A stretch of DNA of 64,000 nt from JACVRW01 sp963751835 (GCA_963751835.1 CAVVWD010000019.1:186001-250000), one strand, 5' to 3'; shown: positions 53,216-62,704, counted from the stretch's first letter. Program-made: numbers and translations. Notes: a model not told the origin generated them from the sequence alone.

Positions 53216-54000
53216 TCGGGCTCTTCGGCGGTTCCGGGTTCTACCGCTTCCTCGACGACGTCGAGGAGGTGCCGCTGGCCACGCCGTACGGACCGCCGTC
53301 CGCACCGGTGCGGGTCGGGCGCATCGAGGGTGTCGAGGTGGCGTTCATGCCCCGCCACGGGGACGAGCACACGCTGCCGCCGCACCGCGTCAACTACCGG
53401 GCGAACCTCTGGGCGATGCAAGAGGTTGGGGTGCGGCGGATCCTCGGCCCGTGCGCGGCCGGTTCGCTCAGGCCGGATCTCGAGCCGGGCACGTTCGTGA
53501 TCTGCGACCAGTTCGTGGACCGCACCCAGGCGCGCGAGAGCACGTTCTACGACGGCCCCCAGACCACGCACGTCTCGGCCGCCGACCCGTACTGCACCGA
53601 TTTGAGCGGAATCCTCGCCGAGGCCGCGCGCGAGGAGGGCATACCAGTGTTCGAGGGCGGCACCGTCGTGGTGATCCAGGGCCCGCGCTTCTCGACCCGC
53701 GCCGAGTCGCGCTGGCACGCCGCCAGCGGGTTCGACGTGGTGAACATGACCCAGTACCCCGAGGCCTGGCTCGCCCGCGAGCTCCAGCTCTGCTACGCGA
53801 CCGTTGCCCTCGTGACCGACTACGACGTCGGCCTCGAGGGCATGCCGGACGTGCCCCCCGTGTCGGCCGAGGCCGCTTTCGGCGTCTTCCAGGAGAACCT
53901 GGACCGGCTGCGGGGCCTGCTGATCCGCGCCCTGCCCCGGATCGGCCCCCAGCCGGCCGATGAGTGCGCCGGAGCGCTCGACAGCGCGATCGTGCGCTGA
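53212..54000 (+). CDS. mtnP: S-methyl-5'-thioadenosine phosphorylase
   Basis: A 262-residue nucleoside phosphorylase of the MTAP/PNP family. MIGLFGGSGFYRFLDDVEEV carries the phosphate-binding Gly-Gly-Ser-Gly loop; MPRHGDEHTLPPHRVNYRAN, GTVVVIQGPRFSTRAESR and the base-binding FDVVNMTQYPEAWLARELQL are typical. NMTQ and the following VTDYD suggest methylthioadenosine or purine nucleoside specificity; 6-oxopurine specificity cannot be ruled out. GTG 53212 overlaps the upstream stop. Confidence 0.9.
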   Translation: MIGLFGGSGFYRFLDDVEEVPLATPYGPPSAPVRVGRIEGVEVAFMPRHGDEHTLPPHRVNYRANLWAMQEVGVRRILGPCAAGSLRPDLEPGTFVICDQFVDRTQARESTFYDGPQTTHVSAADPYCTDLSGILAEAAREEGIPVFEGGTVVVIQGPRFSTRAESRWHAASGFDVVNMTQYPEAWLARELQLCYATVALVTDYDVGLEGMPDVPPVSAEAAFGVFQENLDRLRGLLIRALPRIGPQPADECAGALDSAIVR

Positions 54001-54132
54001 TCCGGACTCAAGTCGAGCCAATGTCGGGAGAAGTCGATAGACTGCCGCCGCTCTTTTCCGGGCGGTGACCAAACCCCGTGCGCCCTCGCGCTCGACCGCT
54101 CGGCGATTGAACTTGGACGGAGGACAAACCCC
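54001..54132 (+). promoter_or_regulatory. hppA promoter/leader region
   Basis: The 132-base gap before hppA contains a -10-like TAGACT (54038-54043) and a ribosome site GGACGGAGG (54115-54123), 9 bases before the TTG start at 54133. The leader would be about 80 bases. I saw no terminator or riboswitch-like structure here. Confidence 0.35.
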
Positions 54133-56235
54133 TTGGAATTCCTGACTGACTGGGGCGTGGTCATCGCGCTCGCATGCGCCGGGGCGGCCGTGGTCTACGG
54201 CGTTGTCACCTCGCGCTGGCTGCTGTCGCTCTCGCCCGGAAACGCGGAGATGCAGAGCATCTCCGCGGCTGTTCAGGAGGGCGCCGGCGCCTACCTGAGG
54301 CGCCAGTACACGATCATCGGCGGCGTCGCGATCGTGTTGGCGATCGTGCTCGCGGTCGCCCTCGAGGCACAGGACGCGGAAGGCATCCTGATCGCCATCG
54401 GCTTCCTGATCGGCGGCACCCTCTCCGGCACGGCGGGCTTCATCGGCATGAACGTCTCGGTGCGTGCGAACACCCGCGTGGCAGAGTCGGCCCGCAGCGG
54501 CGTGTCGCGGGCGCTCGAGGTGGCCTTCAAGGGCGGGGCCGTCACCGGTTTGCTCGTTGCCGGCCTGGCGCTGCTCGGCGTGGCCGGCTACTACGGGATC
54601 CTGAGCCTGTTCGACGTCGACGAGCGTGACGCGATCGACGCCCTCGTGGGTCTGGGCTTCGGGGGCTCCCTGATCTCCGTGTTCGCCCGCCTGGGCGGCG
54701 GGATCTTCACCAAGGCGGCCGACGTGGGCGCCGACCTGGTCGGCAAGATCGAGGCGGGCATCCCGGAGGACGACCCGCGCAACCCGGCTGTGATCGCCGA
54801 CAACGTGGGCGACAACGTCGGCGACTGCGCCGGCATGGCGGCCGACCTGTTCGAGACCTACGCGGTCACCGCCGTGGCAGTGATGCTGCTCGGTGTCCTC
54901 ACCTTCGAGCAGATCGGCACCGTGGCTGTCTACCCGCTGGTCATCGGTGGCGTGTCGCTGCTCGCCTGCATCATCGGCACCTACGCCGTGAGAAGCGCGA
55001 GCGGAAATGTCGAGCGGGCGCTCTATCAGGGTCTGATCGTCTCGGCCGTGCTGGCAGCGCTCGCCTTCCTCCCGATCACGTTCTGGATGATGGACGACCT
55101 CACCTTCAAGGGCGAGGTCTCCTCGCTGCTCCGCGGCGGGGCGGCCGAGGCGCCGGCGGCCATCGACCTCTACCTGTGCACGCTGGTCGGAATCGCGATC
55201 ACCGCCGGCCTGTTCGTGATCACCGACTACTACACCTCGACCCGCTTCCGCCCGGTGCGGACCACGGCGCGCGCGTCGCAGACCGGTCACGCGACCAACA
55301 TCATCCAGGGCCTGGCCCAGGGCCTCCAGTCCACCGCCGCCCCGGCGATCCTGCTCGCACTCGGCATTCTCGTGGCCAACGAGCTGGCGGGCATCTACGG
55401 AATAGGCGTGGCAGTGATGGCCCAGCTCTCGCTGACCGGCCTGATCGTGGCGCTCGACGCCTTCGGCCCGATCACAGACAACGCCGGCGGCATCGCCGAG
55501 ATGGCGGACCTGCCCGAGGAAGTGCGCAACGTGACCGATCCTCTCGACGCGGTCGGTAACACCACGAAGGCCGTGACGAAGGGCTACGCCATCGGCTCGG
55601 CGGTGCTCGCGGCGCTGGTGCTCTTCGCGGCCTTCGTCGAGGAGCTGCGCGAGGAGGCGGCCAAGGAGGGGGCAAGGGTCACCTCGTTCGACATCTCCCA
55701 GCCCGAGGTGCTGATCGGCCTCCTGATCGGGGGCATGATGGTCTACCTGTTCGTGTCGCTCGCCATCGAATCGGTCGGCCGCGCCGGCGGCGGCGTCGTG
55801 GAGGAGGTGCGCCGGCAGTTCAAGGAGAAGCCGGGCATCATGGACGGCACCGAGAAGCCCGACTACGCCCGCGCGGTCGCCATCGTCACCGCCTCGGCGC
55901 AGAAGGAGATGATCGCGCCGGCGCTGATCCCGATCGTGATCACGCCGATAGTCGGCCTGCTCTCGACCCAGGCACTCGGCGGCCTGCTGATCGGGGTGAT
56001 CATCGTGGGCTTCTTCGCAGCGGTCTCGATGACCGCCGGCGGCGGCGCCTGGGACAACGCCAAGAAGCTGATCGAGGACGGCGAATACGGCGGCAAGGGC
56101 TCGGAGGCCCACGCCGCGTCGGTCACCGGCGACACCGTCGGCGACCCCTACAAGGACACGGCCGGCCCGGCGATCAACCCGATGATCAAGGTCGCAAACA
56201 TCGTGGCCCTGCTGATGATCCCGTTCCTGGTGTAG
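54133..56235 (+). CDS. hppA: Membrane-bound H+-translocating pyrophosphatase, K+-independent type
   Basis: A 700-residue integral pyrophosphatase that couples PPi hydrolysis to proton export. The TTG start gives MEFLTDWGVVIALACAGAAV. Signature motifs: GGGIFTKAADVGADLVGKIE (substrate Lys/Asp), NPAVIADNVGDNVGDCAGMA, and GEYGGKGSEAHAASVTGDTV with GDPYKDTAGPAINPMIK near the end; about 15-16 membrane helices. In GNTTKAVTKGYAIGSA the residue after GNTT is Lys (Lys479), the known marker of K+-independent, H+-pumping enzymes (K+-dependent ones have Ala). Confidence 0.97.
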   Translation: MEFLTDWGVVIALACAGAAVVYGVVTSRWLLSLSPGNAEMQSISAAVQEGAGAYLRRQYTIIGGVAIVLAIVLAVALEAQDAEGILIAIGFLIGGTLSGTAGFIGMNVSVRANTRVAESARSGVSRALEVAFKGGAVTGLLVAGLALLGVAGYYGILSLFDVDERDAIDALVGLGFGGSLISVFARLGGGIFTKAADVGADLVGKIEAGIPEDDPRNPAVIADNVGDNVGDCAGMAADLFETYAVTAVAVMLLGVLTFEQIGTVAVYPLVIGGVSLLACIIGTYAVRSASGNVERALYQGLIVSAVLAALAFLPITFWMMDDLTFKGEVSSLLRGGAAEAPAAIDLYLCTLVGIAITAGLFVITDYYTSTRFRPVRTTARASQTGHATNIIQGLAQGLQSTAAPAILLALGILVANELAGIYGIGVAVMAQLSLTGLIVALDAFGPITDNAGGIAEMADLPEEVRNVTDPLDAVGNTTKAVTKGYAIGSAVLAALVLFAAFVEELREEAAKEGARVTSFDISQPEVLIGLLIGGMMVYLFVSLAIESVGRAGGGVVEEVRRQFKEKPGIMDGTEKPDYARAVAIVTASAQKEMIAPALIPIVITPIVGLLSTQALGGLLIGVIIVGFFAAVSMTAGGGAWDNAKKLIEDGEYGGKGSEAHAASVTGDTVGDPYKDTAGPAINPMIKVANIVALLMIPFLV

Positions 56236-56246
56236 CCACCTCTCCA

Positions 56247-56273
56247 TCCTGCCCACCGTATGGGTGGGCAGGA
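56247..56273 (+). terminator. Hairpin downstream of hppA
   Basis: TCCTGCCCACC (56247-56257) pairs perfectly with GGTGGGCAGGA (56263-56273) across a 5-base loop, starting 11 bases after the hppA stop. No T-tract follows; it is a stable intrinsic-like terminator or processing site. Confidence 0.6.
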
Positions 56274-56310
56274 CGGCAAGGTGCCCGGCGCAGCGCGCGG
56301 CGGTGCTTGA

Positions 56311-56706
56311 ATGCGACCCCTGACCGCTCACGACATTCACAGCCTGCCCGCCGAGCTCCCGGAGCCGGAGGACGACGGCGCCGCCGATCACCTGCCTGGG
56401 ATGGAGGTCCCGCCGGTCCCCCTGCCGTCCACGGACGGCGCGGAGGTGGTCCTGGCGGAGCTGCCCGGACTTACGGTCCTGTTCTGCTACCCGCGCACCG
56501 GGCGGCCGGACCAGGAGCTGCCGCCCGGGTGGGACGCCATTCGGGGCGCCCGCGGATGCACCCCGGAGGCCTGCGGGTTCCGTGACCGCCACCAGCAGTT
56601 CGCCGACCTCGGCGCCCGGGTGCTCGCGCTGTCGACCCAGGACCACGAGCCGGTCTTTCCACCGGACACGCACGCCGCCGAGGTGCTCGAGTGGCTGCGG
56701 GGCTGA
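56311..56706 (+). CDS. Peroxiredoxin-like protein with an apparent internal deletion
   Basis: A 131-residue protein. LPGLTVLFCYPRTGRPDQELP and GARGCTPEACGFRDRHQQFAD are the active-site half of an atypical peroxiredoxin family (catalytic Cys in CTPEAC). Normal members continue after GLSTQD with about 50-60 residues (resolving part, beta sheet) before the C-terminal VFPPDxHAAEVL helix. Here ALSTQDHEPVFPPDTHAAEV joins directly, so an in-frame deletion around 56637-56655 is likely. The protein may not fold as a full peroxiredoxin. Its stop overlaps the next gene. Confidence 0.7.
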   Translation: MRPLTAHDIHSLPAELPEPEDDGAADHLPGMEVPPVPLPSTDGAEVVLAELPGLTVLFCYPRTGRPDQELPPGWDAIRGARGCTPEACGFRDRHQQFADLGARVLALSTQDHEPVFPPDTHAAEVLEWLRG

Positions 56707-58082
56707 CTGCGGCACTCGCCGATTCCGAGCAGAGCGTCTTCTGGCTCGACTCCCCCGAGGCGCCCGAGCCGCGGCCGCCGCTCGAGGGCGATCTTCGCTG
56801 CGAGCTCGCGGTCATCGGCGGCGGGTTCACGGGGCTCTGGGCAGCGCTGCTGGCCGTGCCCGACGAGGACGTGGTCCTGCTCGAGGGCGACCGCTGCGGC
56901 TGGGCCGCCAGCGGGCGCAACGGCGGCTTCCTCGATGCCTCGCTGACGCACGGCCTCGAGAACGGGCTGGCGCGCTGGCCCGACGAGATCGACAGGTTGC
57001 TCGAGCTCGGGCGGGAGAACTTCGATGCCATCCGCGAAACGCTGTCGTCGCGCGGCATCGACGCCGCCTGGGAGGAGAACGGCTTCATCGACGTGGCCAC
57101 CCGCGCACACGAGGTCGAGGGGCTCGCCGAGAGCGCGGAGATCGCCCGCCGGCACGGTGAGGACGTCGCGCTGCTGGACAGGGAGGCGGTGCGCACGGAG
57201 GTCGACTCGCCCACCTACCTGGCCGGACTCCTCACGCGCGGCGGCGGGGCGCTCGTTGACCCGGCGCGGCTCGCGTGGGGGCTGCGCGGCGCGGCGCTCG
57301 AGGACGGCGTCCGCATCTTCGAGGGCACGACCGTCACGCGCATGCGACGCGACGGCGAGGGCGTACTGCTCGAGACCCCCGCCGGTCGCCTGCATGCCGC
57401 CCGCGTGGTGCTCGCCACCAACGCCTTCCGGCCGCTGGCGCGCTCGATCGCCCGCTATGTGATCCCGGTCTACGACTACGTGCTCATGACCGAGCCGCTG
57501 AACGCCGAGCAGCGCGCCGCGATCGGCTGGCAGGGCCGCCAAGGCCTGGGCGACTCCGGCAACCGCTTCCACTACTACCGGCTCAGCGCCGACGACCGCA
57601 TCCTGTGGGGCGGCTACGAGGCCGTCTACCACTGGGCCAACGGCATGCGACCGGAGCTGGAGGAGAGCGCCGCGGTTTTCAACCTGCTGGCGCACAACTT
57701 CTTCGAGACCTTCCCGCAGCTCGAGGGCCTGCGCTTCACGCACCGCTGGGCGGGCGCGATCGACACCTGCTCGCGCTTCTGCGTGACCTTCGGAAAAGCG
57801 CTCGGAGGCCGCGTCGCCTACGCCGTTGGCTATACCGGCCTGGGGCTTGGTGCCACCCGCTTCGGCGCCCGGGTGGCGCTCGATCTCGTCCACGGCCGCG
57901 ACAGCGAGCTCACGCGGCTCGAGCTGGTGCGCAGCCGGCCACTCCCGTTCCCGCCCGAGCCACTGCGCTACGCGGTGGTGCAGGCCACGCGGAGGGCACT
58001 GATCCGCGCCGACGAGCGCCGCGGGAAGCGTGGCCTGTGGCTGTGCGCGCTCGACCGCGCGGGCGCCGGATTCGATAGTTGA
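56691..58082 (+). CDS. FAD-dependent oxidoreductase (DAO family, amine/imino acid oxidase-like)
   Basis: A 463-residue DAO-fold enzyme. FAD motif ELAVIGGGFTGLWAALLAVP (res. about 38-57), GWAASGRNGGFLDASLTHGL (covalent/FAD loop typical of gamma-glutamylputrescine oxidase-like proteins), ARVVLATNAFRPLAR, and the C-terminal YAVGYTGLGLGATRFGARVA. GTG 56691 overlaps the peroxiredoxin-like gene by 16 bases. The substrate is probably an amine or N-substituted amino acid; the neighbouring amino-acid-type permease is consistent with this. Confidence 0.9.
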   Translation: MAAGLTAALADSEQSVFWLDSPEAPEPRPPLEGDLRCELAVIGGGFTGLWAALLAVPDEDVVLLEGDRCGWAASGRNGGFLDASLTHGLENGLARWPDEIDRLLELGRENFDAIRETLSSRGIDAAWEENGFIDVATRAHEVEGLAESAEIARRHGEDVALLDREAVRTEVDSPTYLAGLLTRGGGALVDPARLAWGLRGAALEDGVRIFEGTTVTRMRRDGEGVLLETPAGRLHAARVVLATNAFRPLARSIARYVIPVYDYVLMTEPLNAEQRAAIGWQGRQGLGDSGNRFHYYRLSADDRILWGGYEAVYHWANGMRPELEESAAVFNLLAHNFFETFPQLEGLRFTHRWAGAIDTCSRFCVTFGKALGGRVAYAVGYTGLGLGATRFGARVALDLVHGRDSELTRLELVRSRPLPFPPEPLRYAVVQATRRALIRADERRGKRGLWLCALDRAGAGFDS

Positions 58083-58096
58083 GAAGCTAGCGTCCG

Positions 58097-59995
58097 ATGG
58101 CCGAGTACCGACCCAAGAATCGCGGGCTCGAGCGGGTACTCGGCACCGGCGCGCTCTTCTCGACCGCCTACGGCAACGTCGGCAGCTCGATCTACTACGC
58201 ACTCGGGCTGGTGGCGATCTACGCGGCCGGCATGACACCGGTCGTGTTCGTGATCGCCGGGTTGATCTTCGCCGCGACGGCCGCGACCTACGCCGAGGCG
58301 ACGACCATGTACCCCGAGGCCGGCGGCTCCTCGAGCTTCGCCCGTCGCGCCTTCAACGAGTTCTGGTCCTTCTTCGCCGCCTGGGCCCAGATGCTCACGT
58401 ACATCATCACGATCGCCATCTCGGCGTTCTTCGTGCCGCATTACCTCGGGGTCTTCTGGGGGCCGCTCGGCGAGTCGCCCGCGGACATCGTCGCCGGGAT
58501 TATCGTGGTGGTCGTCCTCGGCGCGCTCAACATCGTGGGCGTCAGGGAGGCCGCCGGCGTGAACGTCGGGTTCGCGGTCGCGGACTTCCTCACACAGGTT
58601 GCGCTGGTCGTGGTGGGGATCTTCCTGGTGCTCGACCCGGATCTGCTCGTGAACCAGGTGGACTTCGGGACAACACCGACGCTGGGCGACTTCCTGATCG
58701 CCATCCCCGTGGCAATGGTGGCGTACACGGGGATCGAGACCGTGTCGAACATGGCCGAGGAGGCGCGGGACTATCAGAGGACCATCCCGCGTGGGATCGG
58801 CCTCGTGGTATTCGCTGTGGCCGTGATCTACGTGTTCCTCCCTGCAATCGCGCTGTCGGCGATGCCGGTGCGGGACGGTGAGACCATCCTCGCCCTGCCG
58901 AAGGAGGAGGGCGGCTTCGCGGACGACCCGATCCTCGGCGTGGTCGAGAACATGAACCTCGGCTCTCTGCAGGGGCCGGCGGAGGTGTACGTCGGCATCC
59001 TCGCCGCCACGATCCTCTTCATCGCTACGAACGCCGGCATCATCGGCGTGTCGCGTCTCTCCTACTCGATGGGCCAGCACCGCCAGCTGCCCGAGCTGCT
59101 GCGCTCGCTTCACCCGAGGTTCCGCACGCCCTATGTCGCAATCGCCCTCTTCGGCACGATCGCCTGCGTTGCGATCGTGCCCGGGCAGGCCGATTTCCTC
59201 GGCGTCATCTACGCATTCGGCGCGATGACCTCGTTCACGATCGCGCACGTGTCGGTCACGGTCCTGCGCTTCAAGCAGCCCGAGGTCAAGCGGCCCTACA
59301 AGGTCCCGCTCAACCTGAAGCTGCACGGCGGGCAGCTGCCGGTGACGTCCGTCCTCGGCGGCCTCGGCACAGGGCTCGCGCTCATTGTCGCCGCGGTGCT
59401 CGACACGCGCGTGCTGGTGTCGGGGCTCCTGTGGCTCGCGCTCGGTATCGCGGTCTACATCGTGTACCGGCACCGTCAGGGACTCTCGCTCACCGAGACG
59501 CACAAGGTCGTGATGCCGAAGCCGGTCGTCGAGCACGAGGTGGAGTACGAGTCCGTGCTGGTCGCCTTCGAGGACGGCAACTACTCGCCCGACGCGGTGG
59601 CGATCGCGGCCCGGCTCGCCGCCCGCAGGCGTCGCGGAATCCACGTGCTCGTGACGATCACCGTGCCGCCGAACTCGCCGATCGACGCCGTGCTGCCCGA
59701 GCAGGAGGCGCGGGCGGCATCCACGATCGACTCGGCCCGCGTGCGCGGCGGCCGCCGCGTGACGGGGCACTGGGAGAAGGTCCGCCCGGGGCAGGGCGGA
59801 CGCCGCATCGTCGAGGAGGCGAGGGACATCAAGGCGCGCGCGATCGTGATGGAGCTGCCGCCGCGCCGCACCGGAAAGTCGCTGTTCGGGAAGTCGCTCG
59901 AGACCGTCCTCGCCGAGCGCCCCTGCCGCGTGATCATCGACTCCTCGAGAGCTGTCGACGGGCAGCAGGCCCAGTCCGACGCGGCACTACGATAG
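58097..59995 (+). CDS. APC-family permease fused to a C-terminal universal-stress-like domain (1)
   Basis: A 632-residue protein. Residues about 12-450 are an amino acid-polyamine-organocation permease with 12 helices (GTGALFSTAYGNVGSSIYYA in TM1, MVAYTGIETVSNMAEEARDY in the TM6-7 region). Residues about 470-620 form a UspA-like domain (YESVLVAFEDGNYSPDAVAI, then SLETVLAERPCRVIIDSS). Such fusions may sense nucleotides (ATP or c-di-AMP) to gate transport. It lies 14 bases after the oxidase gene. Substrate unknown: an amino acid, amine or K+. Confidence 0.9.
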   Translation: MAEYRPKNRGLERVLGTGALFSTAYGNVGSSIYYALGLVAIYAAGMTPVVFVIAGLIFAATAATYAEATTMYPEAGGSSSFARRAFNEFWSFFAAWAQMLTYIITIAISAFFVPHYLGVFWGPLGESPADIVAGIIVVVVLGALNIVGVREAAGVNVGFAVADFLTQVALVVVGIFLVLDPDLLVNQVDFGTTPTLGDFLIAIPVAMVAYTGIETVSNMAEEARDYQRTIPRGIGLVVFAVAVIYVFLPAIALSAMPVRDGETILALPKEEGGFADDPILGVVENMNLGSLQGPAEVYVGILAATILFIATNAGIIGVSRLSYSMGQHRQLPELLRSLHPRFRTPYVAIALFGTIACVAIVPGQADFLGVIYAFGAMTSFTIAHVSVTVLRFKQPEVKRPYKVPLNLKLHGGQLPVTSVLGGLGTGLALIVAAVLDTRVLVSGLLWLALGIAVYIVYRHRQGLSLTETHKVVMPKPVVEHEVEYESVLVAFEDGNYSPDAVAIAARLAARRRRGIHVLVTITVPPNSPIDAVLPEQEARAASTIDSARVRGGRRVTGHWEKVRPGQGGRRIVEEARDIKARAIVMELPPRRTGKSLFGKSLETVLAERPCRVIIDSSRAVDGQQAQSDAALR

Positions 59996-60000
59996 GCCGA

Positions 60001-60240
60001 GTGGAACGCGCGTACCTGGCCTCGACCCGCGTGCTGAGCGCCATGCTGATCCTGATAGGAGTCGCGATGGTCGTGGTCGCGCTGGCGGGCGGCGGAGGCG
60101 TGCTCGCCCTCGGGGTGGTGCTGGGCACGCTGCTCGCGCTGCTCGGCGCCGGACGGCTCTACCTGGCACGCCCGCGCCCCAACGCCGGCGGGCCCGACGG
60201 GGAAGAGACCACGGAGGGCGCCCGAGGCCGAGCCCGGTGA
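60001..60240 (+). CDS. Small two-helix membrane protein
   Basis: A 79-residue protein from GTG 60001: VERAYLASTRVLSAMLILIG, a second hydrophobic stretch LALGVVLGTLLALLGAGRLY, and a charged Pro/Gly-rich tail. It lies between the two APC permeases, 5 bases after the first and overlapping the second (GTGA). The coupling supports a real gene; the function is unknown, perhaps a permease subunit. Confidence 0.65.
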   Translation: MERAYLASTRVLSAMLILIGVAMVVVALAGGGGVLALGVVLGTLLALLGAGRLYLARPRPNAGGPDGEETTEGARGRAR

Positions 60241-62243
60241 GCGAGCCGGGACCCGAACCTCGGGTGCCCGCCGCGGTGCGGGCGCGCACGGGCCTGCGCC
60301 GAGGCTCCGAGCTGGCGGTCCTGCGGGTCACGCGCGGGCTCGGCGAGCCGGCGCTGTTCGCCGTCACGCTGAGCGCCCTCGTCGCATCGCTCTTCTACGG
60401 GCTGGGAGTGGTCGCTGGAGACGCGCTCGGGCTGACGCCGGTCGTCTACCTGGTCGCGGGCCTGTTCTTCGCGGTGACGATGGCCACCTACGTCGAGGGC
60501 ACCTCGCTGCACATCGAGCGCGGCGGCGCCTCGACGCTCGCCCGCTACGCGTTCGACGAGCTCTGGAGCTTCATTGCGGGCTGGGCCATCCTGCTCGACT
60601 ACCTGATCGTGATGGCCGCCGGCGCGGTGGTGATCACGGACTACCTCGCGGTCTTCATGCCGGGGATCGACGACGGCGTCTTCGAGGTGCTCGTGGCCGG
60701 CCTCGCCCTGCTGCTGGTCGCCGCCCTCAACGTGCGCGGCATTACGGCAAAGCGCCTCCGAACTGTGCTGCGCGTCTCGCTCGTCAGCATCCTCGTGCTC
60801 GCGGTCGCCAGCCTTATCGCCTTCGCTCAGTTCTTCGACCTACAGGGAGTCGTCGACTCCGTGGAGCTGGGCCAGGCGCCTGCCTGGGAGGACGCGATCT
60901 TCGCGCTCGGCGTCGCCTGCGTCGCGTTGATAGGAGTGGAGGCGGCGTCCGGCCTCGCGGGCGAGGTGCGCGTGGGCAGGCGCGGCCTCCGGCGCGTGGT
61001 GCTCGTGTCCATCGGCGTCGCCCTCGTGCTGTTCGTGGTCGTGAGCACGGCCGCGCTGATGGCTCAACCGGTCCAGGGCGGCGCGACGCCGCTCGGCGGG
61101 CGATTCATCGAGGCCCCGGTCCTGGGCATCCCGAACGCCTACGAGAGCGAGTGGCTGGTGGACGCCGGCCGCTATGTCGTCGGCGCCACCGCCGCGGCGA
61201 TGCTGCTCGTGGCCATCAACAGCCAGATGCTCGGCCTGGCCCGGCTCGCGTACTCGCTCGCCACCAACCGCCAGATCCCGAGCGCGGTGGGGCGGCTGAG
61301 CGTGCGCCGCGGCACCCCATACGTGGCGATCGCGATCGCTGCGGCGATCGCTTTCGGGCTTTCGATTCCCCACGACATCGAGTTCCTGGCGGGCACGTTC
61401 GCGTTCGGCGCGATGGTCGCGTTCGCGCTCGCGCACCTGTCCGTGATCGTGCTGCGCTTCCGCGAGCCGGAGCGGCCGAGCGCGTACCGCATGCCGCTCG
61501 GCGTGCACTGGCGCGGCGCCGTGGTGCCGCTTCCGGCGGTCGTCGGTTTCCTGCTCGCCGTGGCCGTCTGGATCAGCGTCGTAGCCCTTCACGAGGGAGC
61601 CCGCATCGCCGGAGGGATCTGGATGGTCGCGGGCGTCGGCCTGTACGTCGTCTACCGGCGCGGCCAGGGTAAGTCGCTCACACAGCGCTTCACGATCCCC
61701 GCGGAGGCGCTCCAGGAACGAGAGGCCGCCGAGTACGGAAGCATCTTGGTGCCGGTGTTCGGCGAGGCGCTCGACGACGAGATCGTCGGCACGGCCGGCC
61801 GTCTCGCCGCCGAACAGGACGAGGACGGCGGCGGCGGGGCCGTGCTGGAGGCGCTTTACGTGTTCGAGATCCCGATGTCGCTCCCGATCGACGCGCGCGT
61901 GCCGGAGGAGCGGGTCAAGAAGGCCAAGGAGGTGCTGTCGCGCGCGAAGGAGGTGGGGGAGGAGTACGAGGGGGTGGAGGTGGCGACGGCGATGGTGCGC
62001 GGCCGCACGGCGGGCCAGGCCATTGTCTCGGAGGCCCGGCGGAGGGGGGTCGAGGCGATCGTGCTCGCCGCCGAGGAGCCCACCCGCATGCGCGGCGGCG
62101 CGATCATGGGAGGCCGCGGCCGTGTCCGCGACCGCTTCGTGGGGGAGACCACGCGCTACGTGATCGAGAAGTCTCCCTGCAGGGTGATCCTGACCGCCCC
62201 ACCGGCCGGCGAGGAGGGCACCCGCGAAGGTGTCCTGCCGTAG
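60237..62243 (+). CDS. APC-family permease fused to a C-terminal universal-stress-like domain (2)
   Basis: A 668-residue paralogue-like protein. A basic N-terminus precedes about 12 helices (ALFAVTLSALVASLFYGLGV, AILLDYLIVMAAGAVVITDY). The TM6 region is ALIGVEAASGLAGEVRVGRR. A USP-like C-terminal domain (res. about 495-655) has YGSILVPVFGEALDDEIVGT and an ATP-loop-like stretch AIMGGRGRVRDRFVGETTRY. The first USP helix differs from the neighbour's, so the two are old duplicates or independent fusions. GTG 60237. Confidence 0.9.
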   Translation: MSEPGPEPRVPAAVRARTGLRRGSELAVLRVTRGLGEPALFAVTLSALVASLFYGLGVVAGDALGLTPVVYLVAGLFFAVTMATYVEGTSLHIERGGASTLARYAFDELWSFIAGWAILLDYLIVMAAGAVVITDYLAVFMPGIDDGVFEVLVAGLALLLVAALNVRGITAKRLRTVLRVSLVSILVLAVASLIAFAQFFDLQGVVDSVELGQAPAWEDAIFALGVACVALIGVEAASGLAGEVRVGRRGLRRVVLVSIGVALVLFVVVSTAALMAQPVQGGATPLGGRFIEAPVLGIPNAYESEWLVDAGRYVVGATAAAMLLVAINSQMLGLARLAYSLATNRQIPSAVGRLSVRRGTPYVAIAIAAAIAFGLSIPHDIEFLAGTFAFGAMVAFALAHLSVIVLRFREPERPSAYRMPLGVHWRGAVVPLPAVVGFLLAVAVWISVVALHEGARIAGGIWMVAGVGLYVVYRRGQGKSLTQRFTIPAEALQEREAAEYGSILVPVFGEALDDEIVGTAGRLAAEQDEDGGGGAVLEALYVFEIPMSLPIDARVPEERVKKAKEVLSRAKEVGEEYEGVEVATAMVRGRTAGQAIVSEARRRGVEAIVLAAEEPTRMRGGAIMGGRGRVRDRFVGETTRYVIEKSPCRVILTAPPAGEEGTREGVLP

Positions 62244-62255
62244 AGTGAGGCCAGT

Positions 62256-62702
62256 ATGTTCGTCCTGATCGTCGGATGTGGCCGGGTGGGGTCGTCGATC
62301 GCTCACTCGATGCTCGCGGAGGGCCACGAGGTCTCCGTGGTAGACGAGGACGCGGAGGCCATCGCGTTGCTCGATCGCGACGCCGACGCCTCTTGGGAGG
62401 AGCGCGGCGGCCGCTTCACCGAGGGCACCGCGCTCGAGATCGACGCGCTGCTCGCGGCCGGCATCGAGCAGGCCGACGCGTTTGTCGCGTCCACGGACGG
62501 CGACAACACGAACCTCGTGATCGCCCAGATCGCCCAGCGCCGCTTCAACGTCGAGCGCGTGGTGGTGCGCGTGCTCGACCCGGCGCGGGCCCGCTGGTAC
62601 GCGGAACAGGGTCTCCAGACGGTCTGTCCCACCCAGACGGCCATCGAGCTGCTCGAGGCGGCGGTGCGGGGCCAGATCCGCTTCGAGGGAGTGTCCGGCT
62701 AG
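62256..62702 (+). CDS. TrkA-N/RCK protein (1)
   Basis: A 148-residue single RCK-N domain: MFVLIVGCGRVGSSIAHSML, acidic strand end VVDEDAEA, and VASTDGDNTNLVIAQIAQRR. It has the NAD(H)-binding GxGxxG but lacks the C-terminal TrkA-C domain, and is shorter than the usual 220 residues. It is followed after 2 bases by a full-length TrkA. Position after APC permeases parallels the mycobacterial ceoB-ceoC locus, where two TrkA proteins adjoin a permease gene. Confidence 0.9.
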   Translation: MFVLIVGCGRVGSSIAHSMLAEGHEVSVVDEDAEAIALLDRDADASWEERGGRFTEGTALEIDALLAAGIEQADAFVASTDGDNTNLVIAQIAQRRFNVERVVVRVLDPARARWYAEQGLQTVCPTQTAIELLEAAVRGQIRFEGVSG

Positions 62703-62704
62703 GC

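Noticed and set aside
53110..56715. A 1201-codon open frame on the minus strand opposite mtnP and hppA, and similar long frames such as 8742-11825 on the plus strand.
   Set aside because: They are antisense or out-of-frame readings of uvrA, hppA and other conserved genes, kept open by high G+C. Their products are biased in R, H, D and G and match no family.
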